From: JBEKZQ01 sp049509675
GTDB taxonomy: Bacteria; Planctomycetota; Planctomycetia; Pirellulales; Thermoguttaceae
Length of the DNA stretch: 16,790 nucleotides
Direction: 5' to 3'
Assembly: GCA_049509675.1 (NCBI GenBank)
Contig: JBEKZQ010000114.1
Span: 1-16,790 of the forward strand
Position numbers and translations under genes: made by a program
The notes under the pieces: generated by a model
What the model saw: only the letters and a program-made list of their open reading frames with translations
What the model was told of the DNA's origin: nothing
Database searches by the model: none
Shown: positions 6,365 through 13,056 of the stretch, piece after piece
Numbering within the stretch: the first letter of the stretch is position 1
How the letters are laid out: each line of letters starts with the position of its first letter

Positions 6365-7485
6365 ATTTCGCGGAACTGCTGGAACAAGTAGTTGCTGTCG
6401 TGCGGACCGGCCGAGGCCTCGGGATGATACTGCACGCTGAAGGCCGGCACGCGGCGATGGCGAACGCCCTCGATCGTGTTGTCGTTCAGGTTCAGGTGCG
6501 TCACCTCCAAATCGTCCGGCAAGCCGTCCTGGGCCACGGCGAAGCCGTGGTTCTGGGTGGTGATCTCCACCCGGCCGCTGGCATGACTGAACACCGGCTG
6601 GTTGGCCCCGCGATGCCCGAACTTCAGCTTATAAGTCTTCGCGCCGCAGGCCAGGCAGAGCAACTGATGCCCCAGGCAGATGCCGAAGATGGGCCGGCGG
6701 CCCAACAGGCCGCGAATCGCCTCTTGCGCATAGCCAAGCGGTTCGGGATCGCCGGGGCCGTTCGATAAGAACACGCCGTCCGGATCGTACCGCAAGACGT
6801 CCTCGGCCGAGGCCGTGCCGGGCAGGATCGTGACCCGGCATCCCATCTGCGCCAGGTGCCGGGCGATGTTCCATTTCATGCCGTAATCCAGGGCCACCAC
6901 GTGTGGCCCATCCTGCGCGGGCGGCGCTACGGCGTGCAGCCGCGCCCAAGCGTCGAGCGATTCCCGCCATTGCACCGCCCCATCGGGAATCACCTCGCGC
7001 ACCAGGTCGCGGCCGATCAAACCGGGACTGGCCTTTGCCTTGGCCACCAGGCGGGCATCGTCCAGGTCGATGCTGGAGAGCACGCCGTTTAAGGCGCCGC
7101 GAATGCGGATGCGTCGGACCAAGGAGCGCGTGTCGATTCCCTCTAACGCCACGATGCCGTAACGCACCAGGTACTCGTGCAGTTCGCCGTCGGCGCGGAA
7201 GTTGCTCGCCCGGCCGCTCAACTCGCGCACGATAAAGCCGGCCAGGTGCGGCTTGTGACTCTCCACGTCAACCGCATTGACCCCGTAGTTGCCGATCTCC
7301 GGATACGTCATCGTGACGATCTGACCGCGGTAACTGGGGTCGGTCAGGATCTCCTGGTAACCGGTCATCGAGGTGTTGAAGCAGACTTCCCCGTCTACCT
7401 CCCCAACGGCCCCAAATGCCGTTCCTGCGTAGACTGTTCCGTCTTCGAGGGCAAGCTTGGCAATGTGCGATGTGTTCACGAACAT
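6355..7485 (-). CDS. carA: Carbamoyl-phosphate synthase small (glutaminase) subunit
   Basis: CarA hydrolyses glutamine and channels ammonia to CarB to make carbamoyl phosphate for pyrimidine and arginine synthesis. The 376-aa length is typical. The N-terminal small-chain domain has CFNTSMTGYQEILTDPSY and TYPEIGNYGVN. The C-terminal class I glutamine amidotransferase has FLSNGPGDPE and GICLGHQ with nucleophile Cys270. TTQNHGFAV and the VQYHPEAS box follow, giving His354 and Glu356. All catalytic residues are present. The start is the ATG at 7485, preceded on the minus strand by a weak purine stretch. carB is not next to it within the window, which is common outside enterics. Convergent with hcp. 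Confidence 0.97.
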   Translation of the reverse strand: MFVNTSHIAKLALEDGTVYAGTAFGAVGEVDGEVCFNTSMTGYQEILTDPSYRGQIVTMTYPEIGNYGVNAVDVESHKPHLAGFIVRELSGRASNFRADGELHEYLVRYGIVALEGIDTRSLVRRIRIRGALNGVLSSIDLDDARLVAKAKASPGLIGRDLVREVIPDGAVQWRESLDAWARLHAVAPPAQDGPHVVALDYGMKWNIARHLAQMGCRVTILPGTASAEDVLRYDPDGVFLSNGPGDPEPLGYAQEAIRGLLGRRPIFGICLGHQLLCLACGAKTYKLKFGHRGANQPVFSHASGRVEITTQNHGFAVAQDGLPDDLEVTHLNLNDNTIEGVRHRRVPAFSVQYHPEASAGPHDSNYLFQQFREMLP

Positions 7486-7599
7486 TCTCGTGGATTATTC
7501 ATAGCCGCATCCTATACTTTGCGCGGTTTGAAATGGTCCCAACCGCGGCAATCGGGAACGGATCGTATCATTACAAACCGTTCACAGTATAACGCGCGG

Positions 7600-7779
7600 C
7601 CATGAATAATCCGGGCTTCCGGCCGTTTCTGACCGCGCAGGATAAAGTTCAAAGTCGATCAGCCCGATAGCTCTTGTAATGGCTGCGGGTCTCCGATCTT
7701 GGCAGACCTTACCGTCGGCCAAGTTCGGGCAGCCTGAAGTGAGGGTTCCTGTACCGGCGAGCAGGAGCCCTCATTTTTT
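7600..7779 (+). ncRNA. Candidate structured small RNA ending in a terminator
   Basis: The spacer upstream of carA holds a plus-strand terminator (7740-7779) although no plus-strand CDS lies before it. Directly upstream is a long hairpin: GGCTGC (7681-7686) pairs with GCAGCC (7729-7734), and CCGATCTTGG (7693-7702) pairs with CCAAGTTCGG (7719-7728) with one mismatch. The bulge GGTCT (7688-7692) can pair with AGACC in the loop (7704-7708). The 5' end is a guess from a TATAAC box at 7588-7593 that lacks a good -35. I do not recognise a known RNA family. The remnant of an old plus-strand gene is the alternative. Confidence 0.4.
7740..7779 (+). terminator. Rho-independent terminator, plus strand
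   Basis: TGAGGGTTCCTG (7740-7751) pairs with CAGGAGCCCTCA (7762-7773), 12 bp with one imperfect pair, and is followed by six T (7774-7779). On the minus strand no T-run follows, so the signal is directional. Confidence 0.75.
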
Positions 7780-7812
7780 GCGCAAATCGGCATCCGCTTC
7801 GCCCGATAAGCC

Positions 7813-7859
7813 GTAGGGCGGACTTTAGTCCGCCTCTGGTGGACTAAAGTCCACCCTAC
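7813..7859. repeat. Palindromic repeat (GTAGGG...CCCTAC)
   Basis: GTAGGGCGGACTTTAGTCC and GGACTAAAGTCCACCCTAC are complementary apart from one position and enclose a short loop. Each arm also contains the internal palindrome GGACTTTAGTCC or GGACTAAAGTCC. This is typical of dispersed intergenic repeats. No gene overlaps it. The rest of 7780-7940 shows nothing further. Confidence 0.8.
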
Positions 7860-7940
7860 AACCAAACGATCGAGGTCCTAGGTCGAGCAAGCAGAAACAG
7901 TGCCGGCGCGGGGGGAATCATGCAAGCCCGGCTACCCATT

Positions 7941-8825
7941 CTAACGCAGGCCGATCGCCTCGGATAGCACCGCCGCTGTGTTTTCCTGGGCAATTTGGCG
8001 TGGTTGGTGATCGGGCGGGAGATTGGCGGGCTTCCAACGGATGGCGATCGGCCCCGTGTTGCGACGCAGCAGCGCGATCAAGCTGGAACCGCGTGCGTAA
8101 CCGTTGCCCCGTCGCCCGTTGAGCACGTTGACGAGCCGGTTTGCCTCGCCTGCGAGAACGGCCTGAAGCGCCCCATTCAACGGCCGGCGCGGAATCCAAA
8201 AATCCGTGCCGGCCCGCCCCGCCGCATGGCCCGATCGCCGCGTCCAACCGCGAATCATCTTGATCAACGGCAGCAACCGGGCGTTAAAGCAGGAGAGCAA
8301 GAGCGTCGACACGGGCAAGCCGGCCCAAAGCCGCTCCAGCCGGGCGCGATCGTAGCGGCGATAGTGGCCGAACGACTCGTCGTGCGCGCTCCACAACGAT
8401 TCGTCGGCGGGAACGGTGAGCAGGAAGAACGTGCCAGGCACGACGGCCGCCAGAAGCTCGGAAAACAGGGCAAAATCATCGGCCACGTGCTCCAGCACGT
8501 CCATCAACATCAGCAGCCGGGCCTGCGGCACCACCGAGCCCAGGTCGGCCGGAGCCCGACCGGTCAGAAAGGTCGCCTCGGGAAAGCGTCCGCGGGCCAG
8601 GGCGATGGCCTCGTCCGACGTATCGATCCCCACGCAGCGGTAGTCGTTGACCAGGGCGGCAAGGTTTGCGCCGGTTCCGCAACCTACGTCAACAATTGTC
8701 GCCGGGTTTGCGGCCGAAGGCGGCAGAATTGCATGCACCAACCGCCGCATGATCTGCCGCCGGCCCAGAAACCACCAGTGCCGTTGTTCGATCTCGGCGT
8801 GGAGCTGAAACTGCTCGGAACGCAT
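7941..8825 (-). CDS. Class I SAM-dependent methyltransferase
   Basis: The product is 294 aa. Motif I is IVDVGCGTG (residues 44-52), the acidic end of strand 2 is GIDTSDEA (66-73), and motif DVLEHV is at 109-114. An N-terminal HWWFLGRR (16-23) is shared with a subgroup of bacterial methyltransferases often located near glycosyltransferase and lipid-carrier genes. A second conserved stretch, HDESFGHYRRYD, follows the Rossmann core. The C-terminal ~130 residues have hydrophobic and basic segments that may contact a membrane-linked substrate. The substrate cannot be told from sequence. The ATG at 8825 fits the family start. Repeats lie both downstream and upstream, so no operon is evident. Confidence 0.88.
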   Translation of the reverse strand: MRSEQFQLHAEIEQRHWWFLGRRQIMRRLVHAILPPSAANPATIVDVGCGTGANLAALVNDYRCVGIDTSDEAIALARGRFPEATFLTGRAPADLGSVVPQARLLMLMDVLEHVADDFALFSELLAAVVPGTFFLLTVPADESLWSAHDESFGHYRRYDRARLERLWAGLPVSTLLLSCFNARLLPLIKMIRGWTRRSGHAAGRAGTDFWIPRRPLNGALQAVLAGEANRLVNVLNGRRGNGYARGSSLIALLRRNTGPIAIRWKPANLPPDHQPRQIAQENTAAVLSEAIGLR

Positions 8826-8834
8826 GGGTAGCGG

Positions 8835-8865
8835 AAGTTAGGAGTTAGAAGTTAGAAGTTAGAAG
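8835..8865. repeat. Tandem heptamer array (GTTAGAA units)
   Basis: About four tandem copies of GTTAGAA, one with a variant base (GTTAGGA), begin 10 nt upstream of the methyltransferase start codon. The unit differs from the TTTTCAG heptamer but has the same 7-nt length. Confidence 0.85.
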
Positions 8866-8900
8866 CGTCGTACCGCGGCTCTATGGGAAATGTAGCATTA

Positions 8901-8935
8901 AGTTTTCAGTTTTCAGTTTTCAGTGTTCAGTGAAG
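8901..8935. repeat. Tandem heptamer array (TTTTCAG units), left arm
   Basis: Four to five copies of TTTTCAG with a variant TGTTCAG, the same unit as at 3805-3835. It is complementary to the array at 9022-9053, so the two form a loose inverted pair around ~86 nt with no gene. Confidence 0.85.
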
Positions 8936-9021
8936 AGCGGTGGGAATAATTGGCTCGGAGGACATGGATTTCATGGACCAAGGGGTGGTGTTACAACCGT
9001 GAAGGTCAGCAAATGTTCCGG

Positions 9022-9053
9022 AACTGAACACTAAAAACTGAAAACTAAAAACT
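9022..9053. repeat. Tandem heptamer array (CTGAAAA/CTAAAAA units), right arm
   Basis: Units of the complement of TTTTCAG, with T-to-A drift in places. The array runs into the stop codon of the minus-strand aminotransferase (9052-9054), so the repeat forms the end of that gene. Confidence 0.8.
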
Positions 9054-10290
9054 ACTTCCCATGCACTCCTAGACAGCGGGCGATTTGCCGTACGGCCTGG
9101 CGCAAACGGTTCTCGTTTTCCACCAGAGCCAGGCGAAGATACCCCTCTCCGGCAGGGCCGAAACCTGCCCCCGGGCTGGCAACCACGTCCCCCTCCTGCA
9201 GCAGTTTCATGGCAAAGTCGAAGGAAGTCATCTGGCTTGCCCAGGGTTCCGGGATTTTGGCCCACACGAACATGGTGGCCTTGGGCCGCTGGATGGGCCA
9301 TCCCAAGCGTTCCAGCCCTTCGCAGAGCACGTCGCGACGGCCTTTATACACGGCCGCTTGGGCCTCGACCGCGGCGTCGGTGTGCCGCAGGGCCATGATG
9401 GCGGCGATTTGGATCGGCCGGAACATGCCGTAATCGTAATAACCCTTGATCGTCCCCAGCGCGCGAATCATCTCGGCGTTTCCGGCGCAATAGCCGATCC
9501 GCCAACCGGCCATGTTGTATCCCTTGCTCATGGTGGTCAATTCCACGCCCACCTGCAGCGCGCCGGGGGCGGCCAGGAAACTCGGCGTCTTATAGCCGTC
9601 GAACGTCACGTCCGCGTAGGCCAGATCGCTGATCACCATGAAACCGTACCGCTTCGCCAACTTGACCACTTCCACGTAAAACTCCGGCTCCACCGTGGCC
9701 GTGGAAGGATTATGGGGATAGTTGACAATCCACACCTTGGGCCGCGGGATCATGTGCCGACAGGTATAATCGACGTTGGCAAGCAGCTTTTCGGCGTCGG
9801 TCACCTCCAGCAAGATGGCATTGGCGGCAGCCAGCGCGACCGCATACAAATGGGCCGGATAGTAAGGGGCCGGCACGATCGCCGTGTCGCCGGGACCCAA
9901 TAAGGCCAGACAGGAGTGGCTGAACCCATCTTTCGAGCCGAGACAGACAACCACCTCTCGTTCCGGATCAAGCCGTACCCCATAATACTTGAAATACTTG
10001 GCAGCCACTTCCCGCCGCAGGCCGATGATACCCCGGGCTTCGCTGTAGCCATGATTTTTCGGATCGCGGGCGGCCTCGGCCAGTTTGTCGATGACGATGT
10101 CCTGCGGCGGATCGGACGGATTGCCCATGCCCAGGTCGATGACATCGTTGCCGCCACGGCGTTTCTCGTGCATCAGTCGATTGATCTGTGCGAACAGATA
10201 CGGGGGCAATCGCCGCACCCGCTCCGCCAGTTCAATCGTAAACGGCCGGTCTTGGGCAGGAGTTTCGGACGGCTGCTGGAGATCGCTCAT
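9052..10290 (-). CDS. alaC: Class I/II PLP aminotransferase, AlaC-like (glutamate-pyruvate)
   Basis: PLP fold type I aminotransferase, probably interconverting alanine/2-oxoglutarate and pyruvate/glutamate. LL-diaminopimelate aminotransferase is the nearest alternative. From ATG 10290 the product is 412 aa. Diagnostic segments are RLPPYLFAQIN, IDLGMGNPSDPP, NHGYSEARG, Asn194 in NYPHNPSTA, Asp222 in SDLAYAD, the PLP lysine Lys256 in MSKGYNMAGWRIGY, and Arg386 in YLRLALVEN. The run DYGMFRPIQIAAIMAL is close to AlaC. The frame is open a further 30 codons upstream to 10380, but those residues (MPISRKMDQTPT...) are encoded by repeat copy D and have no counterpart in the family, so ATG 10290 is chosen. 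The 3' stop touches the heptamer array. Confidence 0.92.
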   Translation of the reverse strand: MSDLQQPSETPAQDRPFTIELAERVRRLPPYLFAQINRLMHEKRRGGNDVIDLGMGNPSDPPQDIVIDKLAEAARDPKNHGYSEARGIIGLRREVAAKYFKYYGVRLDPEREVVVCLGSKDGFSHSCLALLGPGDTAIVPAPYYPAHLYAVALAAANAILLEVTDAEKLLANVDYTCRHMIPRPKVWIVNYPHNPSTATVEPEFYVEVVKLAKRYGFMVISDLAYADVTFDGYKTPSFLAAPGALQVGVELTTMSKGYNMAGWRIGYCAGNAEMIRALGTIKGYYDYGMFRPIQIAAIMALRHTDAAVEAQAAVYKGRRDVLCEGLERLGWPIQRPKATMFVWAKIPEPWASQMTSFDFAMKLLQEGDVVASPGAGFGPAGEGYLRLALVENENRLRQAVRQIARCLGVHGK

Positions 10291-10333
10291 GTCATTCAGG
10301 ATATCGCCGCCGGCTTTACGAGGGAAGCCTCGG

Positions 10334-10448
10334 GAGGGCTGCAAAGTCGGGGTCTGGTCCATTTTTCGGCTGATAGGCATTGCCGTTTGGCCGGACTCAC
10401 GACCGAAAACATGGACCTGACCCCCTCGCCCCAGACTTCGCGGTTCTC
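10334..10448 (+). mobile_element. Palindromic MITE-like element, copy D
   Basis: The left end GGAGGGCTGCAAAGTC is followed by the 76-bp core (10349-10424) and a decayed right end (GACTTCGCGGTTCTC). The core is nearly identical to copy C and in the same orientation. It lies between the divergent aminotransferase and S1 genes and reads in frame into the former on the minus strand. Confidence 0.8.
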
Positions 10449-10464
10449 TTTTGCGTCAGGACCC

Positions 10465-10494
10465 TTGGAAGTCGCGCGGAAAGTCTGCTAGAAT
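10465..10494 (+). promoter_or_regulatory. Putative sigma-70-type promoter of the S1 gene
   Basis: TTGGAA (10465-10470) and TAGAAT (10489-10494), separated by 18 nt, match the -35 and -10 consensus at 4/6 and 5/6. A start near 10501 would give a leader of about 165 nt. The promoter lies just outside repeat copy D. Confidence 0.5.
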
Positions 10495-10653
10495 TGAGGG
10501 GTTCACTCAGGGGCGGATGCAAGCCGTTCGCCCCCTCCGTGCTAACATCCAAGACTCTGAAGTTTTTCACAAAGGCCAGCGACCAACGAAAGCGGACCAA
10601 AGTGAACCGAGCGGTAGCTCGTATTGGCTGGCGGCCCTGCCGCCTCGTTTATC

Positions 10654-10659
10654 AGGGGA
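10654..10659 (+). promoter_or_regulatory. Ribosome-binding site deciding the S1 start
   Basis: AGGGGA lies 6 nt before the TTG at 10666. The upstream in-frame TTG at 10624 has no comparable site, so 10666 is preferred. Confidence 0.6.
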
Positions 10660-10665
10660 CAAGCA

Positions 10666-12579
10666 TTGACCGGTAGCGATCCCAACGATCAACAGCGTCT
10701 GCCTACAGATCCACAGTTCCCGGCCGATCCCCAGCAGCCTTCGGCGGCAACCACGCTCCAGCAGCCTGATGCGTCCGAGTCGGCGTCTGCCACGGCGCCC
10801 GGCGGGGAATCTTCGGCCGACGACAGTGCCGCGATGGCCGAGAGCGATTCGCAGTCGTCGCGGCCGCGCTTCCTGATCGGCTCGCAGCGCGACCCGGCCG
10901 CCTATCGTGCCCGGCGACAACGCGATTGGACCCCCGTCGAAGAGCCTGCCAAGGAGAAGGAAGGGGGCGCAGAGGGCGCCTCGGACCAGGCCGCCCAGAC
11001 GACGCGCCACCGCGAGCCGCGGCGCGGCCGCGGGGGACGACCCCACGGTCGTTCGGACCACGGTCGTTCGGAAAGCGAGCAGCGGCAGTCCGCCAATGTC
11101 CCCTCTCCCGCGTGCCGCGTCGGCACGACCGGGAGAGGGCAGGGTGAGGGCCCCACCGCGGGAATTCAGGGTGAGAGCCGCCCGGCGGAATCGGCCGCAG
11201 TGCCAACCGCGGTCGATCTTCCCGCCGCCCCAGCGGCGCCGCCGCAGAGTCCGCCCCCGCCGGTCGCCGCCGCGGTGGACGATCTGAAGGCGGACGTGCC
11301 GGAGTTGCTTGATTCCATCCAGCCCGTCGTGCGGGCGCCCGCCCCCGTTCCGGCTGAAATGGAAGAGGACTTCGAGAAGGCCTTCGACCAGGCATTGGAC
11401 GGCGCTTCGTTGGACGACCTGTTGGGCGTGAGTGATGCGATCAGCAAGCAGACCGTTCTGGAGCCCGAGTCGCACCATCAGGGCCGCATCGTCGCCATCC
11501 GCAAGGATGAGGTGTTCGTGGCCTTGGGCGGCCGCGAGCAGGGCGTCGTCTCGGCGCGGCAGTTTCCCGAGCCGCCGCAGGTGGGAACCTTGCTGGAAGT
11601 CATCGTCCAGCGACTGAATGCCGAAGACGGGCTGTACGACCTGGCGCTTCCCAACACGGCCATGGAGGTGAGCAATTGGGATGACGTCCACCAGGGGATG
11701 CTGGTCGAGACCCAGGTGACCGGTCACAACACGGGCGGGCTGGAATGCGAAGTGAATCATATCCGCGGCTTCATTCCCGTCAGCCAGATCGCCTTGTACC
11801 GCGTGGAGGATTTGGCCCAGTTCGTGGGACAGCGTTTCACCTGCCTGATCACCGAAGCCAATCCGGCGCGGCAGAACCTGGTCTTGAGCCGCCGCGCGGT
11901 CCTGGAGCGGGAGAAGGAGGAGGCCCGGCAAACGCTGCTGGCCGCGCTCCAGCCCGGCCAGATCCACCAGGGCGTGGTGCGGAAACTGATGAATTTCGGG
12001 GCCTTCGTCGATCTCGGCGGGGTCGACGGCCTGCTGCACGTCAGCCAATTGGCCTGGGGCCGGGTCGAACATCCCAAAGACGTGCTGGCCGAGGGCCAGT
12101 CGATCCAGGTGCGGATCGAGCGGATCGATCACGAGACCGGCAAGATCAGCCTCGCTTATCGCGACCTGCAGGAGAGCCCGTGGAGCACGGCGGCGGCCAC
12201 CTATCCGCCCAATAGCATTGTTCGCGGCAAGGTGAGCAAGTTGATGGAGTTCGGCGCCTTCGTCGAAGTGCAGCCCGGCGTGGAAGGACTGGTCCATATT
12301 TCCGAACTTTCGCACAAGCGGGTATGGCGCGCCAGCGACGTGGTCCACGAGGGCGATGAAGTGGAAGTGCTGGTCTTGTCCGTCAATCCGGAGGCACAGC
12401 GCATGAGCCTGTCGATCCGGGCGCTATCGAAGCCGGAGCCGACCAAGAAAGAGGTGGAAGAGGCCCGGGAGGCCGAGCTGCCGCCAGTTGCCCCGTCCAA
12501 GCGCAAGGGGCCCGATCGGCCCTTGCGCGGCGGTCTGGGAAAATCGGCCGGCGGCGACCGCTTCGGCCTGAACTGGTAG
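10666..12579 (+). CDS. Four-S1-domain RNA-binding protein (ribosomal protein S1-like)
   Basis: The product is 637 aa from TTG 10666. Residues 1-265 are low-complexity, rich in Pro, Ala, Ser, Gln and acidic residues, and probably disordered. Four S1 OB-folds follow at about 268-335, 344-410, 433-505 and 517-588. The last two carry the canonical KLMNFGAFVDL/LLHVSQLAW and KLMEFGAFVEV/LVHISELSH. A short Gly/Arg-rich tail ends the protein. The protein should bind RNA on the ribosome or mRNA. Bacterial bS1 normally has four to six domains without such an N-terminus, so it is either the genome's bS1 (rpsA) or a paralogue. A hairpin repeat (11101-11139) is translated as residues ~146-163 in the disordered part. 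A promoter lies at 10465-10494. Confidence 0.88.
   Translation: MTGSDPNDQQRLPTDPQFPADPQQPSAATTLQQPDASESASATAPGGESSADDSAAMAESDSQSSRPRFLIGSQRDPAAYRARRQRDWTPVEEPAKEKEGGAEGASDQAAQTTRHREPRRGRGGRPHGRSDHGRSESEQRQSANVPSPACRVGTTGRGQGEGPTAGIQGESRPAESAAVPTAVDLPAAPAAPPQSPPPPVAAAVDDLKADVPELLDSIQPVVRAPAPVPAEMEEDFEKAFDQALDGASLDDLLGVSDAISKQTVLEPESHHQGRIVAIRKDEVFVALGGREQGVVSARQFPEPPQVGTLLEVIVQRLNAEDGLYDLALPNTAMEVSNWDDVHQGMLVETQVTGHNTGGLECEVNHIRGFIPVSQIALYRVEDLAQFVGQRFTCLITEANPARQNLVLSRRAVLEREKEEARQTLLAALQPGQIHQGVVRKLMNFGAFVDLGGVDGLLHVSQLAWGRVEHPKDVLAEGQSIQVRIERIDHETGKISLAYRDLQESPWSTAAATYPPNSIVRGKVSKLMEFGAFVEVQPGVEGLVHISELSHKRVWRASDVVHEGDEVEVLVLSVNPEAQRMSLSIRALSKPEPTKKEVEEAREAELPPVAPSKRKGPDRPLRGGLGKSAGGDRFGLNW
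11101..11139. repeat. Intragenic hairpin repeat (CCCTCTCCC...GGGAGAGGG)
   Basis: CCCTCTCCC (11101-11109) pairs with GGGAGAGGG (11131-11139), and GTGCCG (11112-11117) pairs with CGGCAC (11121-11126). The trailing CAGGGTGAGGGCC marks the same family as the two hairpins at 12937-13052. It is inserted in frame in the S1 gene. Confidence 0.8.
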
Positions 12580-12613
12580 CCGATCCGGGCGAGCGGCGGG
12601 GCGGGACTGGCAT

Positions 12614-12731
12614 GTGGTCTGTCCAACTTGAGTTTACGGGTGCCACGGTTGGCTTGTCCAACCGTGTTTCCAGCACTGCTGGGCAAGCCAGCAGTGGCAC
12701 CCAACTGGTAATGTCGAAATGGACAGACCAC
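12614..12731. repeat. Nested inverted-repeat element, 118 bp
   Basis: The outer arms GTGGTCTGTCCA (12614-12625) and TGGACAGACCAC (12720-12731) are perfect complements. Inside, GGGTGCCAC...GTGGCACCC (12638-12702) contains TTGGCTTGTCCAACCGTG and GCACTGCTGGGCAAGCC modules related to 373-429. It is intergenic, downstream of the S1 gene. No TSD was recognised. Confidence 0.75.
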
Positions 12732-12747
12732 TAGAGAGGCTGAGCTT

Positions 12748-12887
12748 GTGTGCCATTGGCTTTGCCAGTGCTTTGGGCTTTCTTGACAGATCCGCCGTAC
12801 TGTAGGTAGAAGCAGGCAGTGACAAATCGAAAGATGGTGCCGGCATTTTCACAAAGTCACGAAGCACTGGCAGAGCCAGTGGCACAC
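12748..12887. repeat. 24-bp inverted repeat with 92-nt centre
   Basis: GTGTGCCATTGGCTTTGCC then AGTGC (12748-12771) matches the complement of 12864-12887 with two mismatches. The centre has no ORF or clear structure. It adjoins the element at 12614-12731. The same motif type (GCACTGGCAGAGCCAGTG) is itself palindromic. Confidence 0.75.
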
Positions 12888-12936
12888 TTCGACAGTGCCA
12901 CCCTGCCGTAGTGATTGGACTATTGCAAACCGGTCC

Positions 12937-13052
12937 CCCCTCTCCCTCTGGGAGAGGGGCAGGGGGTGAGGGCATGGGGAGATCGTACAAACAAGGCAAC
13001 CCGTATTTGCGGCCGAGGGCCCTCAGCCTAACCCTCTCCCGGCGGGAGAGGG
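12937..13052. repeat. Pair of oppositely oriented CCCTCTCCC hairpins
   Basis: Hairpin 1 is CCCCTCTCCC (12937-12946) with GGGAGAGGGG (12950-12959), followed by CAGGGGGTGAGGGC. Hairpin 2 is CCCTCTCCC (13032-13040) with GGGAGAGGG (13044-13052), preceded by GCCCTCAGCCTAA. The two units are inverted with respect to each other, an arrangement like composite REP elements. Hairpin 2 carries the ribosome-binding site of the next gene. Confidence 0.8.
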
Positions 13053-13053
13053 G
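13044..13053 (+). promoter_or_regulatory. Repeat-derived ribosome-binding site
   Basis: GGGAGAGGGG is the 3' arm of hairpin 2 and lies 3 nt before the TTG start at 13057. In RNA the site would be sequestered by CCCTCTCCC (13032-13040), so the hairpin could limit translation initiation. Confidence 0.5.
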
Positions 13054-13056
13054 ACG

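Noticed and set aside
4741..6768. 675-codon plus-strand frame overlapping hcp and carA
   Set aside because: Strongly Arg/Pro/Gly-biased shadow of hcp in another frame; no motifs.
6355..7485. carA and hcp as a functional unit
   Set aside because: They are convergent, use different pathways, and the close stops are explained by compact packing.
10567..12348. 593-codon minus-strand frame opposite the S1 gene
   Set aside because: Shadow frame in GC-rich DNA; the plus strand carries four clear S1 domains.
12783..12811. TTGACA as a -35 box
   Set aside because: No acceptable -10 at 16-18 nt, and it sits in the centre of an inverted repeat with no gene start nearby.
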